This document shows positions 34,601-46,528 of a stretch of 64,000 nucleotides of DNA, piece after piece. The notes beneath the pieces were generated by a model. It saw only the letters and a program-made list of their open reading frames with translations, ran no database searches and was not told the DNA's origin. The stretch is from Leuctra nigra. Taxonomy: Eukaryota > Arthropoda > Insecta > Plecoptera > Leuctridae. The position numbers were made by a program, and so were the translations under genes. The stretch's first letter is position 1, and every line of letters begins with the position of its first letter. The stretch is from contig OW203766.1 in the NCBI GenBank assembly GCA_934045905.1, positions 13,572,309 to 13,636,308 of the forward strand, given 5' to 3'.

Positions 34601-35737
34601 CTAATACAGACGACGGAGCGGTTATAGCATTGAGAGCGACGCGACATGAAATTCAGCGCTCCTAGCGGCGTGGTGCGCAGAGAGCGCGCCGACCGCTTGA
34701 AATGCATGCGTTTTGCCCTGACTTCCTCCGTTTATTTAAACACGTTTAAAACACAAGCAATCATTACGGATCTCTTTTTTTAGGTAAGATATTGATTGGT
34801 ACAACTTATTCAATGTTTACTGATCTTTCATTATGAGTAAAAAAATCCTGTTGACCAATAACGAATTACACAAATATGCTTGCATTCACTCATTCCCGCG
34901 AGCGGCGTCTACACACCCCGCCGCTAGGATCGCTGCGAAAATGTGTCGCCGCGTGAGAGCGGGAGTCATTTGTATTGGTGAAACACCATTATTAATGTAT
35001 TTGCGTATACCTACCCAACCCAAAGCTTTACAAATATTTGGAAACTCGTTTACCTTGATGATCTGGATGGAATGAGCACGCGCTCGATGACGAGCTCCCA
35101 TGTCACGGTAGCACTGGGTCACGGCCCCAGAGACACTGACGTCGCGATACTCGCGGTACATGTTGTGGGTGCCGGAACGAGAATCGTATCGCAGCCAGAT
35201 GCCGAAGTTCTTGATCTTGATTGGCGACTTCTCTGGGATCTGATTGAACAAGAATGTCAGATAAATAAACAACTTACAACTGGCAAGAGGATATACCTAG
35301 TCACACCACAATACGCACCTGTTTGATCTGTACAATTTCACCTGTCGTCTTCTTGAACTTCTTCAGTTGTCGCAGGAAATACCAGAAACGTGATTTCGCT
35401 ACGATAGCATCGGGGGCGAAGATCCTCATTTTGTATAAAGGTGTGACGGCCTCCTTCTCCGTCGGGAGCTTTCGCCCGATAACCTCATATTCTTTCAACT
35501 AAAACAATGCAACATGAATTTGTCAGAATGGTGCCATTATGTCCATTGGCCACGCGCTCGACATGAGCATTTTGATTGACGTTTTTAACACATTTAACGC
35601 CGTTAAAAGATACAAATGTATGTAAATATGTTGTAAAGGAAGATAAAATATAAGTTAAGAATGTTTATAATATGTAATATAGCTTTTAATTACCAGAAAA
35701 GAGAAAAATTAATACTTACATCTCCCTTTGCCTTCAT
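31526..35737 (-). CDS. RpL18A: Ribosomal protein eL20 (L18a), complete gene
   Basis: Encodes the eL20/L18a protein of the cytosolic large ribosomal subunit. Four coding exons (35720-35737, 35319-35498, 35054-35239, 31526-31675) join to 534 nt, i.e. 177 residues plus stop, the usual family length. All introns are GT-AG and in phase 0. Hallmark stretches are [68 protein letters not shown] and [13 protein letters not shown]. The start is the ATG at 35737, giving the family's short MKAKG amino end. Upstream is a pyrimidine stretch (cttccgtttcctg on the minus strand), suitable for a 5'-TOP transcription start and hence growth-linked translational control (inference). No canonical AATAAA follows closely; a TATAAA variant lies at 31485-31490. 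Confidence 0.97.
33473..34128. mobile_element. hAT-type element in RpL18A intron 3
   Basis: Ends tagtgatg...catcacta are inverted repeats flanked by exact 8-bp duplications atcctgac (33465-33472 and 34129-34136). Subterminal zones reiterate gggaatattccc words. Non-autonomous, about 320 bp of its own sequence, and interrupted by a second element (33626-33962). The 8-bp duplication and nested order show two separate insertions in time. Confidence 0.93.
33626..33962. mobile_element. Nested hAT MITE, 337 bp
   Basis: Starts caggggttggcaacctgcgg and ends ggttaccgacccctg, TIRs of the common CAGGGGT hAT type. Flanked by exact 8-bp duplications tcataaga (33618-33625 and 33963-33970). No coding capacity. 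Inserted inside the element at 33473-34128. Confidence 0.95.
34146..34324. mobile_element. Harbinger-like MITE, 179 bp
   Basis: Ends aacatggtacacactgtcaa and ttgacagtgtgtccgcactt form imperfect TIRs, flanked by TTA on both sides (34143-34145 and 34325-34327). The 3-bp TWA duplication suits PIF/Harbinger-type insertion. No open frame. Confidence 0.75.
34570..35004. mobile_element. Long-TIR element near RpL18A exon 3
   Basis: Terminal inverted repeats of roughly 75-95 bp start caaatacattaataat and share gagagcg, gcgctcctagcggcg and related words, with many substitutions. Flanks are ...ctatac and ...gtatac, an imperfect duplication at best. The right end lies 49 bp from the exon 3 donor. Confidence 0.7.
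35054..35239 (-). CDS. RpL18A: RpL18A coding exon 3
   Basis: Sixty-two codons from [16 protein letters not shown] to SIQIIK, between the acceptor ...ttcaatcag and donor gtaaac. Contains [17 protein letters not shown] and [11 protein letters not shown], the best conserved part of the family. Confidence 0.98.
35319..35498 (-). CDS. RpL18A: RpL18A coding exon 2
   Basis: Sixty codons from [12 protein letters not shown] to IVQIKQ, between the acceptor ...gttttag and donor gtgcgt. Contains the conserved [13 protein letters not shown] block. Confidence 0.97.
35720..35737 (-). CDS. RpL18A: RpL18A coding exon 1
   Basis: Encodes only MKAKGD, ending at the donor gtaagt. A tiny first coding exon just after the leader is common in ribosomal protein genes. 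Confidence 0.93.
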
Positions 35738-36942
35738 TTTGCCGTGGAATCAACAGGAAACGGAAGTTGGTAACCGTTGACGGCATTTTGTTGCGCATGA
35801 GCAGTTTGCAACTGACAACACCTGTGCCAACTTCGAAATTCAAATAAAATGCCGCGAAAGATTTAAATTTCTTTTGTAGGACTACGTTATTTCTTATATA
35901 TAATATATATATATATTAAGAATTTACTACGTAAATTCTTTTTTTTATTAATTTTTATTAAGAATTTACTACGTAAATATGGGACATAAAGGTGTCAAGT
36001 AATACATTTCATCAAATTTCATATACTTTTATACCAAATCAATATAAAGGAAATGAAAATGTAAATTGGAAAACTTAATAATTGAATTGAATTATCATGA
36101 ATATCCTAAACCTTGGCTAAACAGAGTCTTGTATTTACCGTAGTCCTTTGTAAAGTAATAAGTAGTCAGAGCGAGCGACTCCTTATTTGACTCTTTTGAC
36201 ACGGATCTCTGTTTAATTTTGTATATTTTTGCTGCTATCTGGAGCAATAGATGTCACACCGTTTCACCGATCGATCTGAAATTTTGCACACATGTAGAGA
36301 CAACCTTTTCTGTTTGCAGACCCATTTTTTTTTAAATCCATTCATTGGTTAAAATTTAAATAAATATCTCCTGATAGGTTGAAAAATGAAAATGGTCTTC
36401 GATAAATCTGATAAAACTCATATTTGCATGGTCATTGGTCAGTAAGACCAACTTTGTCTCTTATTTTACATTCTTTCATCCCAATCAGTTAAGAACGTAT
36501 GCACTCTTTGACATTTTTAATAACTGTCAGAAATGAAGTATCGAAATGACTGTTTTTTTCACTGCGTGTTGTCTTGAATCTGTGAATTGAGTTGAGTTGA
36601 GAGTCCTCTATATACCAATGCCCTAGAGAGGTTGGCATTTGAGTAGTTTATTGGTTGGAGACGATGATGAGAGAACTTTGTGGTGTAGAGTTGAGAATGA
36701 GATAATTATTCATCTGTTTTACCTACTTATATCAGGAAGCAGTTAATTAACACGTGACATACTAAACTATCAAGCTTGAAACCAGAAAGCAGCGTGAAGA
36801 AATTATAGACTTACAAAGTGTCATATGTGACCTATTGCGTTGCCGCTTCCGCTATTGTCGTGATGAAACTTGATAGTGTGTCCTGTGTTTATTTAATATA
36901 AACAATTTAGTTTTATTCTGTAATATTGTTACATCTACTTTC

Positions 36943-36966
36943 GGGGGGGGGGGGGGGGGGGGGGGG
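36943..36966. repeat. Poly-G tract, 24 nt
   Basis: Uninterrupted guanine run, one of several long C or G homopolymers in the window (also 21621-21639, 45313-45330, 54490-54512). Able to form G4-type structure in principle. Confidence 0.95.
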
Positions 36967-37402
36967 CGTCACCTATTTGACGTGCTCAAAATTATGAATG
37001 AAATTTACCAAAACTTACCAAAAGCTCTCCAGAATGGTAATTAAAAACATAATTAATTACTCAAATCATTTTCATAATTATAATGTATACCCTCAATTTG
37101 GCACATTACCTATAGGTATCATTTTTTATGGTAGCACACCATGATGCAAGGGTAGAGATACTTATACCATGGTCTCACACAAGAAAATAGAGAACAGCTG
37201 CAAAATGAATGTTGATATAATATTCAAATCTATGTAACGTATCTCAGAAAAGTCCGTAATACATTAATTCTCGATTTGCGTTGCACAAGCAATTGCTAAA
37301 TCAATCGTAATTTGGAAATCGGTAATAATGACAGTTAGAGTTTATTGAAGTATTTTATAAACAAAAAAAAGCTGGTTCACAATTACAAATATGTTTGGAT
37401 TC

Positions 37403-37440
37403 TTTCATTCATTCATTCATTCATTCATTCATTCATTCAT
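37403..37440. repeat. ATTC microsatellite
   Basis: About nine perfect tetranucleotide units. Confidence 0.95.
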
Positions 37441-37791
37441 TTTATTGCTTTGAGCTCAAGAATCATTGAAATGGACTTCGGGCTTTCTAACTCTGAGGCA
37501 CTACATATTTTTTTTCCCTGACTGATTGTCTTGCCCCAGAGGTCTTACCCCGGCAGTGGCTGTCCCCTCTAAAGCTCAATATTAGTACATAAAGGGGTGT
37601 TGCTCGGTGGGCCATGGCCCACCCTGAATTTTCTCTTCCTGCTTTTAATTATTATAGCATCATTCTCTATAAAAAATCAATTTACAACAAAATTAAATAT
37701 AAACAATCATGGCTAAAACCTACAAATTATATTTTTAAGTACAACCAAAGTTGGGTATTTTCCTCCCTAAGCTAGATGAGGTGGCTGTTGT

Positions 37792-38085
37792 CAGTGGCGG
37801 CTATTTGGCTTTACAACAGGTGTTCAATTACATAGAATAGAAGGACGTAGAAGAAAGTACTATAAGAGGAGAGCCCCCAGCAGATGCGGGGCCGGGGCGC
37901 ATAACCCCGGATTTTTTTGTATCTTTAGTTTGAAATTGATGCATTTTTACGTCTTTTGGAGAGCAAAATGATTAGACAAAATATTTAACTTCCTACTTCC
38001 TGGATTAGGGAGCACTTTTAAATAATTTTCTTGGATGATCAGGTGTCCAATTGTCACACCTTGCACACTGTAATAGCCGCCACTG
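37792..38085. mobile_element. hAT MITE, 294 bp
   Basis: Ends cagtggcggctatt and aatagccgccactg are perfect 14-bp TIRs of the common CAGTGGCGG hAT type. Flanked by exact 8-bp duplications gctgttgt (37784-37791 and 38086-38093). Non-coding. Interior is related to the element at 10271-10516. Confidence 0.96.
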
Positions 38086-38319
38086 GCTGTTGTGGAAGTG
38101 TCTCTAAATTTAGTATAAAAATGCAGGGAAATATATTCCGAAAACACTAAAAAACGCTTCTTTCTTATTTTCAAAAAAAAATCCATGGGCGCGGTTGGAC
38201 GAGTCTTGCTCCCCACAAACCCACCGCGGGTCGTGTTTTTCACAAAATTTCGTCTGCCCACCCACATTTTTGGTCTAAGAACCGCACCTGCATAAAGTTT
38301 AAAACAGCAAAGTCAATTA

Positions 38320-38759
38320 GGCTGCAAACACACGGGGCGTTTTTTTGCACGCCCAGCCGAAGCATTCGAACGCCGGCGAGACGCCGAGAAGATAGGTAGC
38401 ATTGAGTCTTATGGGAGCGAACAGACGAGGCGGTTATTTCACGCAGCGTTTTTTTCCACGCCGGCCAGACGCGACATGTCGCGTTTATTTTCCTGCCCAC
38501 CCCGGAAGTCGTTAAAATGAAACACATTGGTTTAAATGAGAGCAAACACACGGGCGTTTATTTCACGCGACGTTTTTGTACAGCTGGCATAGCATGACCT
38601 TGACAGCTTCTAAAACCGTCGCGTTTTGCACGCCCCGTGTGTTCGACCAAGAAAACGTCACGTTTTTTTTCACGCCCCGTGTGTTCGACTAAGAAAAACG
38701 TCGCGGTTTTTTTCACGCCGCGTCTGGGCAGGAAAAAAACGCCCCGTGTGTTTGCAGCC
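38320..38759. mobile_element. Harbinger-like MITE, 440 bp
   Basis: Ends ggctgcaaacacacggggcg and its perfect complement are flanked by TTA (38317-38319 and 38760-38762). Subterminal DNA repeats words such as 'cacgccccgtgtgttcga' and 'gtcgcgttttt' several times, giving many imperfect inverted copies. Short minus-strand open frames reflect this repetition. Confidence 0.9.
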
Positions 38760-40041
38760 TTACGATTTTTTCTCACAATAGTTTAAAGATATAGCAATGC
38801 AGTCAAGTCAAGGTCTGGTATGTTGAAAGGTATGTGTTTCTAAGAATAATCTTGTTGATTATTTTCACAGCAGCAGACATGACATCTCGATAATAACTAA
38901 TGCGCTTGCGTATGAGTCATCATGAGCATTACTCATATTATCATAGTCAGTCCATGGTCAGTCACAGCAGAGCAACACGTGGGTCTAATTGTTATGGGAA
39001 TACAATCGCTAAAATCTTGGTTGAGTATTTTAGTTCTCACAGGCTCAGACTTGCATACTCTACAATCCACATAAAAAATAAGCCGATGGAAATCAAACAG
39101 CAAAAGAAATTTTCTTAGAAACCAGGCGCCTCTCGGATACTTTATGGAATCGTCTATTTGCATATTGTCTGTATCTCCCCGTTGTCATTGAAACTTTGTG
39201 TGTTGATAAAACGTGCCAATATAGGAATTTTAGCAGTAATGTTAGTTCAGGAGGCGGTGACAATTTCAATTATTTCAATTCCCGAGCAAAAAATAACGAT
39301 AACGCTTCCATGTCTTGTAAATTTTTTTCAACATAACAGTGTTATTAGTGTGTGTGCAAGAAACTATTCGTCTATATCTACTATGGATTAATTTTCACAC
39401 ATCGAGACCGTTTGGTCTCCCCCCCCCCACCCCCTCCCAAAGGGTTATTGCGTGACCCATCGAACGAATTAGTTAAAAAGGTCCATAATATGAATGAACT
39501 TGCATAAGCAACTGCAACCTTGAAACACGAATTCCCTGAAAATGGCGGTCATTTTAGAGCTTCCCCGCTGGCATCTTTAATTTTTTGAATAAATACAACT
39601 TTGGAGTTTGGTTTGACTTAGAAATGTTATTTTTTATTGTACCTTAGTCCTTACTGACACATCGATTATTATACAAGAACAATGAATTGACAAAAGTTTT
39701 ATAATTTCACTGAAATACAAATTTTTTTGCACTTTGAACAACCCTGGAGCCCAAAAAAGCCGTCCGATTTTTTGAGGATTACGAAATTATAAAAGAGAGG
39801 AAAATTTCCTAAGACTGCTAAAGGAAAAGTTCTTATCACATTAAGATAAGCACTATTCTGACAATTTTATGTGCTATCAAGCGTCACAATTTTGTGTGTA
39901 TTTATTTTAACAATTTGTCTTATTCGAAAATTGTTAGTCGGGAACCTTCCCATCATTTTCCTATCGATTGAGAGAACCATGAATTGAGAGATCGATTGAG
40001 AGAACCCGTATGGCCGGAGAAATGCAGACCCGGACCAAGGC

Positions 40042-40232
40042 AATAGACCACATTTTAAATTATCTCGATAGCTCTGCTTTTCAAAAAATTTCATATGCAG
40101 TACCGTGATCCTCATATCTATTAGTGTTTTTCAACAATTCATCATAACATGAATAGATATTAGGATCACGGTACTGCATATGAATTTTTTTGAAAAGCAG
40201 AGCTAACTAGATAATTTAAAATGTGGTCTATT
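40042..40232. repeat. Hairpin with 81-bp arms
   Basis: Arms 40042-40122 and 40152-40232 are near-perfect reverse complements around a 29-nt loop. It is compact enough to be a MITE or a long hairpin-RNA precursor. No target duplication found. Confidence 0.9.
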
Positions 40233-41258
40233 ACCTAGACAATTTGGATGCAAATGTATAAATGGGTCAGAGGGCCAAAAGGGCCACACGACCGACTAAC
40301 GCGAAGAATGATTGACCTTGAAGTGTCATTTATTAGTTTGAAATCCAGCAATCTATTCAAAACAATTCAATAGATTTATAATATTCCAGATATTTTAGGT
40401 CATTGATCTTATCGTGAATGCATTTAAGTAGATATGTGGTCAGAGCATCTAAAAGCTAATCGGCCGCGAAATAGACGTATCCTAAATAATCAAAACAATC
40501 ACAACAGCTCGGTTCAGTTGGAGCATGGTTTGAGTGAGTACAGGTTGAGGTATAAGCAGTTTGATTGCTGATTTACTTGCTGATTATATACGTTAGCGAC
40601 TTGAAGTAAATACGCACGGCACGAGAACATTGAGCTGTAAATCAACATCTCTTTGTAATATCGCGTTAATCAGGCTGTCGATCAGCATTAAAGCTCAGAG
40701 ACTGCAATCAATAGCCACGAGCCACGTCAGTGCGGCGCAAGAGGTTGATGCAGGACTGGTTGCGATGCGACGCCGGCACAAGTTGTGCAACAGGCAGCCA
40801 AGAAGGTCGCGGCAAATGCTTGCTGCATCGAGCGAGGTAAGAAAAGAGTGTTGTTTTTAGATGCACGTGTGGGGCATTTCCTGGAATATGTCTATTTCGC
40901 ATGTGATTTTTCAGATACATATTTTTGTTGTACCTATTTTAAATTTTTGGTATTTTTGTGAATTTGAAACAAAAAGAGCTTCATTAGTCAACGTCAACAG
41001 AGCAAAATGTTATTGTGCGAGCGAAGCGAGCGTCTCCTTGTCGTCTTTTGGCCTGGATCACTATTTTTTTGTTTGTTGTTTTTTTTACTGTCCTTACAGA
41101 AAAACGTGTCCTTTTTTGTGTGTGTTTTTTCGTTTCCACTCTTCGTTTCCACATTCGCTTCGTCTTCGTTTTTCGTTTTCGCTTCCACAAATTCGATAAA
41201 AGCTTAATTTCAATTCACGAGATGGAAACGATTCCTAAAAACGAAACGAGGGTTTTTT

Positions 41259-42394
41259 CGTGGTATTCCCTCAGTCGACAGGCAAATGCTGGGAAGGTAC
41301 CCTCTAATAGGCCACGACCGCCTCCTTCCCACCTTCCATCCTTACCTACTCTTCACCATCATCCCAATCATCAACATCATAATCATACATCCGTCGCCAT
41401 TAGCCTCGCCGCAGAACAGTGCGACGTTAAACCCCAGACAAAAAAGGAAAGTCCCATTTTTCAGAAAATTACCGACGGCACACCACGGACTCTTAAATTG
41501 CTTGCGAATAAGTAGTTATCAAAACATGATTATTCGTCCAGACAAAAGCAGATGACAGCATATTGTGGGGTTGGTGGTTTGATAATTATGAACCAACCAA
41601 CTCAGTCATATACCTATAATTGACGGTGTAAACGGTAGCCAAATTACTTCGCATATCGAAAAAATACGTTTTTCATAGAAATAAAAACATTATGTAATGT
41701 CATAAATCAATTTTATTCTGAAATTTATTTCTTTAAATATTGACAATCCGAACCGAATACACAATTTAGAAAATAAAAATATTACGACAATATTATACCT
41801 ACAACAATTGCTGAGTAATCGGTTGAAAAACGGTTGTTGAAAAATCGGAAGACGACAATTATTTCATTGCTGTAATTGTGTTATGTTTTAATTAGATTTT
41901 CTGTAGCATTCATAAAACTAGGAAAACGCTCTGTGTAACGCGTTGATGAGCGAGCACGGATATGGTCCCAATAACCTTGCAAAGTTTTAAGTTGATAGAT
42001 TGAACCATAAAGTATTGAACTTTCTGATTGAACGGTTCCTGTTAATTTAAAAAAATCACAGGATCTCATTAAAAAAATATACATGGGACCACTCATATAA
42101 TATTAGTGTGTGTCTACACAATATTAGTTCGATATGTTGAACGGTCATATCAGTTTCATGCGTTTGAAAGTGTCTGCTCTAACTACCGTGGAACTGAAGA
42201 GTCGGATTTTTTTGTCTGGGGCTTAACGTCGCACTGTTCTGCAGCGAGGCTAATGGCGACGGATGAATGATTATGATGATGATTGGGAGATGATGGTGAA
42301 GAGTAGGTAAGGATGGAAGGTGGGAAGGAGGCGGTCGTGGCCTATTAGTAGGGTACCTTCCCAGCATTTGCCTGTCGACTGAGGGAATACCACG
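41259..42394. repeat. Inverted pair of a dispersed repeat
   Basis: About 190 bp at 41259-41447 recurs in reverse complement at 42206-42394 (matching ends cgtggtattccctcagtcga and the tail 'gcgacgttaaaccccagaca'). The tail is of the kind seen at the 3' end of many invertebrate short retroelements. Between them are AT-rich DNA and 'aaattgatcgg' modules. Confidence 0.85.
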
Positions 42395-44842
42395 AGTCGA
42401 CGTTGCGTGATCAATCATTTTCCAGAAATTTGACATCCAACACGCATGTCCTTAAATAGTCAATAACTTTTGGATTTAAGCACAGATTAGTCTGAAAATT
42501 GTAAAAAATACAGATAATGTTGGTTTCAATGACCATGCAAAGTTTTAAATTGATCAGTCAAACCGGTCAAACGGTTCTACAAGTTTAAATTTCAAACATC
42601 ACTGGAAAGATGGTTTTAAATTTTAACCAATCGGAGGATTTGGATGAAACTTTGTAAGATTGGGGACAATGTTGGTGGTAATGACTTGTCAAAATTTCAA
42701 ATTGATCGGAACAACCAATAGAAAGATTTAAAAAAAAAATTTAACCAATCACATGATCCCGTTTAAAAATGATCCCAGGGACCGCATAGATTACGTTAGT
42801 ATGTGTGCAAAATTTCAGATCGATTGGTGTGCGGTTTGACCTGGGCAAAGCAGAAAAAAACGAAAAAAAACAGAGAAAGTGCCATATTAAGAGTAACGTG
42901 GTGACGCTCGCTTCGCTCGCTCAATAATATAATTTTTTTAGTTATATATTATTTTATTGATTTAAACCAATAAAAACACTGTACGTATTATATCTTCTAT
43001 AATAAATATCTCAAATTTGCCACAAATATCAAATTGTGTTTTTTATTTAATTTTGAAAGAACAAAAAAAAAATGTGAAAAAATATATAGGTAGGTACATT
43101 ATTAATAGGTACTATAGGAAAATTTTGATAATGATTTTTTTTTTCAATTATAAAAAATAAAAATATTATTTACAAATAAACAGCAAAATTGACCCCATCA
43201 CCCACCCATTTCCCTCCACCATTTTAGGATTTGTTGTTGGTATGTTGGTACTACTGGACCGAAGTGTGGCTGTATGCCGCTAGGGTGGTAACTGGTAGGG
43301 TGAGATAAACATTTGGGTGTGGGGGCGGGGTGTAGCTGTCAGTGTCAACAAGTTTGAAACGGGGAATCCCGTGTTGTGAATGCGACAGCTACGCTGCATT
43401 GACAGTGGTAAGCATGTTTTAATACACGTACTAGCTTTTATGTATTGGCTATAAATAAACTATCATTAGGGGAGCATAGTGGCTGCCGGTGCTACATAAC
43501 CTAACCTTACAATGTGGTGGATTCTGCAGAAAATCATATTGACATCTACAAAATGTTCTTGGAAGGAAAGGCTATCAATAATTGTCTGATAAGTGAGTCA
43601 TAACTGATAAGGGATAGTAAGATGATACAAAGTGTTTGTATAAATGCTCTGTCTGTTCTTACATTAATGTGAGCCTGCTAACCGTACTACCTACGTATCT
43701 ACTAGTTCTACCTGATTTTTCTCGATTAGTTCTCACTCTGATCTCACCTCTATGGCGAAAATTTTAGTTGGCCTTCCTTTAGGAACTTTATGCTGATGAT
43801 AACTCGAAAATGCAAAAATGCGAAATAAAAGGTTTACTAGTAGTATATAGTAATGTCCCATCCTAACGTGGCAGGCAGTAGAATCAATCGGCAAACAATT
43901 AGTAGGTATTTTGATTATTCCCAGATGTCTAGTTACTCCTACAATGCTCCTACAGCACTTAAATCTGTCCTTCTTATCCATGTCAACCAACTAATCTACA
44001 CAAAAGCAATATTGGAAATTACACCTTTTAAATGTAATCAATAAGTAAATCTATCTCATTCTACTGTGACATAAGGGTGGGACAGACGATACATAGAAAA
44101 GAAATCGAACCATGAGCCTTCCTCCTAGGGAATTTTAATTCCATCTACCGCTATAGGTATGCCACCAGTAGGCGCTCCTGAAGTTGTATTTTTAAGTTCT
44201 TATAGATCTTGCAGGTTTGCACATGAATCATGATAGTATGTTATAACATTTACATCTTTTCTATGGGATTCGTGACTGCTCTAGCTGCAGCACTGAACGT
44301 TTTCATCGATGTTGATAATCACAATTTTACACCAAAATGTGGCTTTATAAAAATACATTATTACCTACCTCTGTTTGCGATGTGTTCATTGTTAACACAT
44401 TTAATATATGGCTAGATCAGAAGAATGTTCTTATACTGTGTCAGGTTTCCCTGCAATCTGGTGAAATGGTCTCAATAAATGCACAATTTATGTCTTGTCC
44501 AACAATCAGTTATCCAACAATGGCAAGAAAATTAACTTTAATTAAATCTGCAAACACAGTACTAGTTAATTTAACTCTCCACCCACAAGGTTAGATTAGG
44601 TACTAGGGTATGATTGCGATGTGTGACCTCAAAACGAATTGACACACCTACTCGACAAAACATGGTTTCAAGCCTTAGATACTATGTTTATGCGACTGCA
44701 TTCAGCCTTGAATAAGAAATAACTCTAATAATTCTTGACTTGACTTGAACTACAATACATACAATATCTCTTCTTTTAGTGATTTATATGACAATACAAA
44801 TAATATTAGACGTCGAATGTAGAATTTGATAGAATCCCCATA

Positions 44843-44924
44843 CGGTCAGGGACAGGCAAAGATGAACTATTTTAACATGCCAATATTTTGCTAGAGCGGT
44901 TTCAGCTTTGCCTGTCCCTGACCA
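44843..44924. mobile_element. Tiny TA-flanked MITE, 82 bp
   Basis: Inverted ends ggtcagggacaggcaaag and ctttgcctgtccctgacc enclose a short loop, with TA on both sides (44841-44842 and 44925-44926). Suits a Tc1/mariner-type MITE. Confidence 0.75.
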
Positions 44925-45455
44925 TAGGCTCTCCTTCTAGCACGTCTTCTCCGAAACTTCTTCAATTCGCTATGCCGTATCAATTCCTCATTGGTATATT
45001 ATTCATTACAAACCGACTACTCGTCACGAAAGTACTACTCTCAAATTTACTTGATTTAGGTTCGGATGTACAATGAAATTACCGTTAAGTAAGTTAAAGT
45101 TAACTTTCGCCTAAAGCGGACTACTATTGCAGTCTGAATAACAGTGTTTCTTTGGCTGTTGCCAAGGTTTCAACCAATAAGTCATGTCGCTAACTTAATC
45201 CGGACATTGTTTAACCAGGCCTTACTTGGTGTAATTCGCCTGACATTAAACACCTCCATTGATATAGGTACCAATGATTTTCTACAAATATGAAACAGAT
45301 AGGTATTGGAGAGGGGGGGGGGGGGGGGGGAAATTCGGACTATTTTTTCCCATTGCAGAAAAGATTGTTGCTACCTAGGTACACTTGGCCAAACAAAACT
45401 TGAACGTTCAATAAATCTAATAGGCTGATAAATGTAAGATCGCACTATCAGAAGT

Positions 45456-45903
45456 CAAGGTCCACTAAATCTTCTCCTAGCGGAGAACAGGCGAATCGCC
45501 AAATAAGGTCGTTCCATCTGACGCCATTACGGAGTAAAGCGGAAGTAAAATCAAGCGGAAGTAATCAAGTGGAAGTAAAGCGGAAGCGGAAGTAAACTTT
45601 GTTGAATAACATTGATCGCACAGACTACATTAAAACGAAGAGGGTGAAACTGATCAATATCAAACAAAAGGTAAACATCAATTTATACTATTTTGTGCCT
45701 ATGTCGACTTACTGGACGGACCCAGCATCTGACAGTTCAGATGTTAGCTCAGCTGTCTTGCGCATGTGTGACGTCTTCCGTCTTCCGTTTCGCTCCGCAA
45801 TGGCGGACACGTTTGTATTTAACATAGTGGAAGTGTGTGCAACGACCTAATTAGCACCGTGAGGTTCTGCGCGCTAGTAGGAGCGGAGATTTAGTGGACC
45901 TTG
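45456..45903. mobile_element. hAT-like MITE upstream of Dicer, 448 bp
   Basis: Ends caaggtccactaaatct and agatttagtggaccttg are perfect 17-bp TIRs flanked by exact 8-bp duplications tcagaagt (45448-45455 and 45904-45911). Contains reiterated 'gcggaagtaa' words and an 83-codon open frame without motifs. It lies 470 bp before the first Dicer coding exon and so may sit in or near its promoter. Confidence 0.95.
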
Positions 45904-46373
45904 TCAGAAGTCAGTCTAAGCGATCTCATTGTCTCACTCTAGTAGGTGACCTCACATTTCAATGATAATAACAAGCTTTGATTGGTTATGGGACATGACC
46001 AGCAGTCATTCAAATTTGGTCAACGTTCAAGTTTTGTACCTAAAGAGAAATTAATTTAATTTTGATGTTTACATCTATATTAATATAAATTTGCTTTCTA
46101 AGCAATTTTGTAAATTTGTATATTTTTACACATTGCATTCTTTTTAAAATTATTTTATTTGATATTTTATACTGTTAAAGCGGTAAAATAAAGCTTCCAA
46201 TAGTGCCCCCTGTCCAAATGTGCTCCCCGTCTCCCCTACCTAGATTGTATATTTTAATTTTGTTTCCTTATTAATATTAATAACGTGGATCATAAACGTA
46301 CATAAAATTAAGAGATGACAATGTAGACATTATTTATGGGTTGACTTGTGTAACAATATTTCTGACATTTCAG

Positions 46374-46528
46374 ATGAATACAAATGATGACATCATCGCC
46401 CGTCCGTACCAAGTCGACCTGCTTGAAAAGGCCGTCGACAAAAACACAATTTTGTTTCTGCCAACGGGATCCGGAAAGACATTTGTAGCAATAATGCTCA
46501 TTAAGAAGCTTGGCTCATCTATAGAAAA
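46374..46528 (+). CDS. Dcr-2: Dicer exon 1 in window, Walker A
   Basis: Follows the acceptor ...tgacatttcag and ends at gtatga. Codes MNTNDDIIARPYQVDLLEKA and the ATP-binding loop FLPTGSGKTF. ATG 46374 is taken as start because it begins the conserved helicase and nothing is needed before it, but a coding exon upstream cannot be excluded. Confidence 0.93.

Larger units (their letters stand above)
35738..46373. other. Intergenic region between RpL18A and Dicer
   Basis: The first part should contain the RpL18A promoter and leader. The region has no supportable coding gene. It carries poly-G runs (36943-36966, 45313-45330), an ATTC microsatellite (about 37403-37440), four elements with target duplications, a strong hairpin and a dispersed-repeat pair, listed separately. 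The Dicer promoter and any 5' non-coding exon should lie towards its right end but were not identified. Confidence 0.5.

Noticed and set aside
39410..39440. gagaccgtttggtctc palindrome as an operator
   Set aside because: A 16-bp palindrome beside a C-rich run, with no gene or promoter context.
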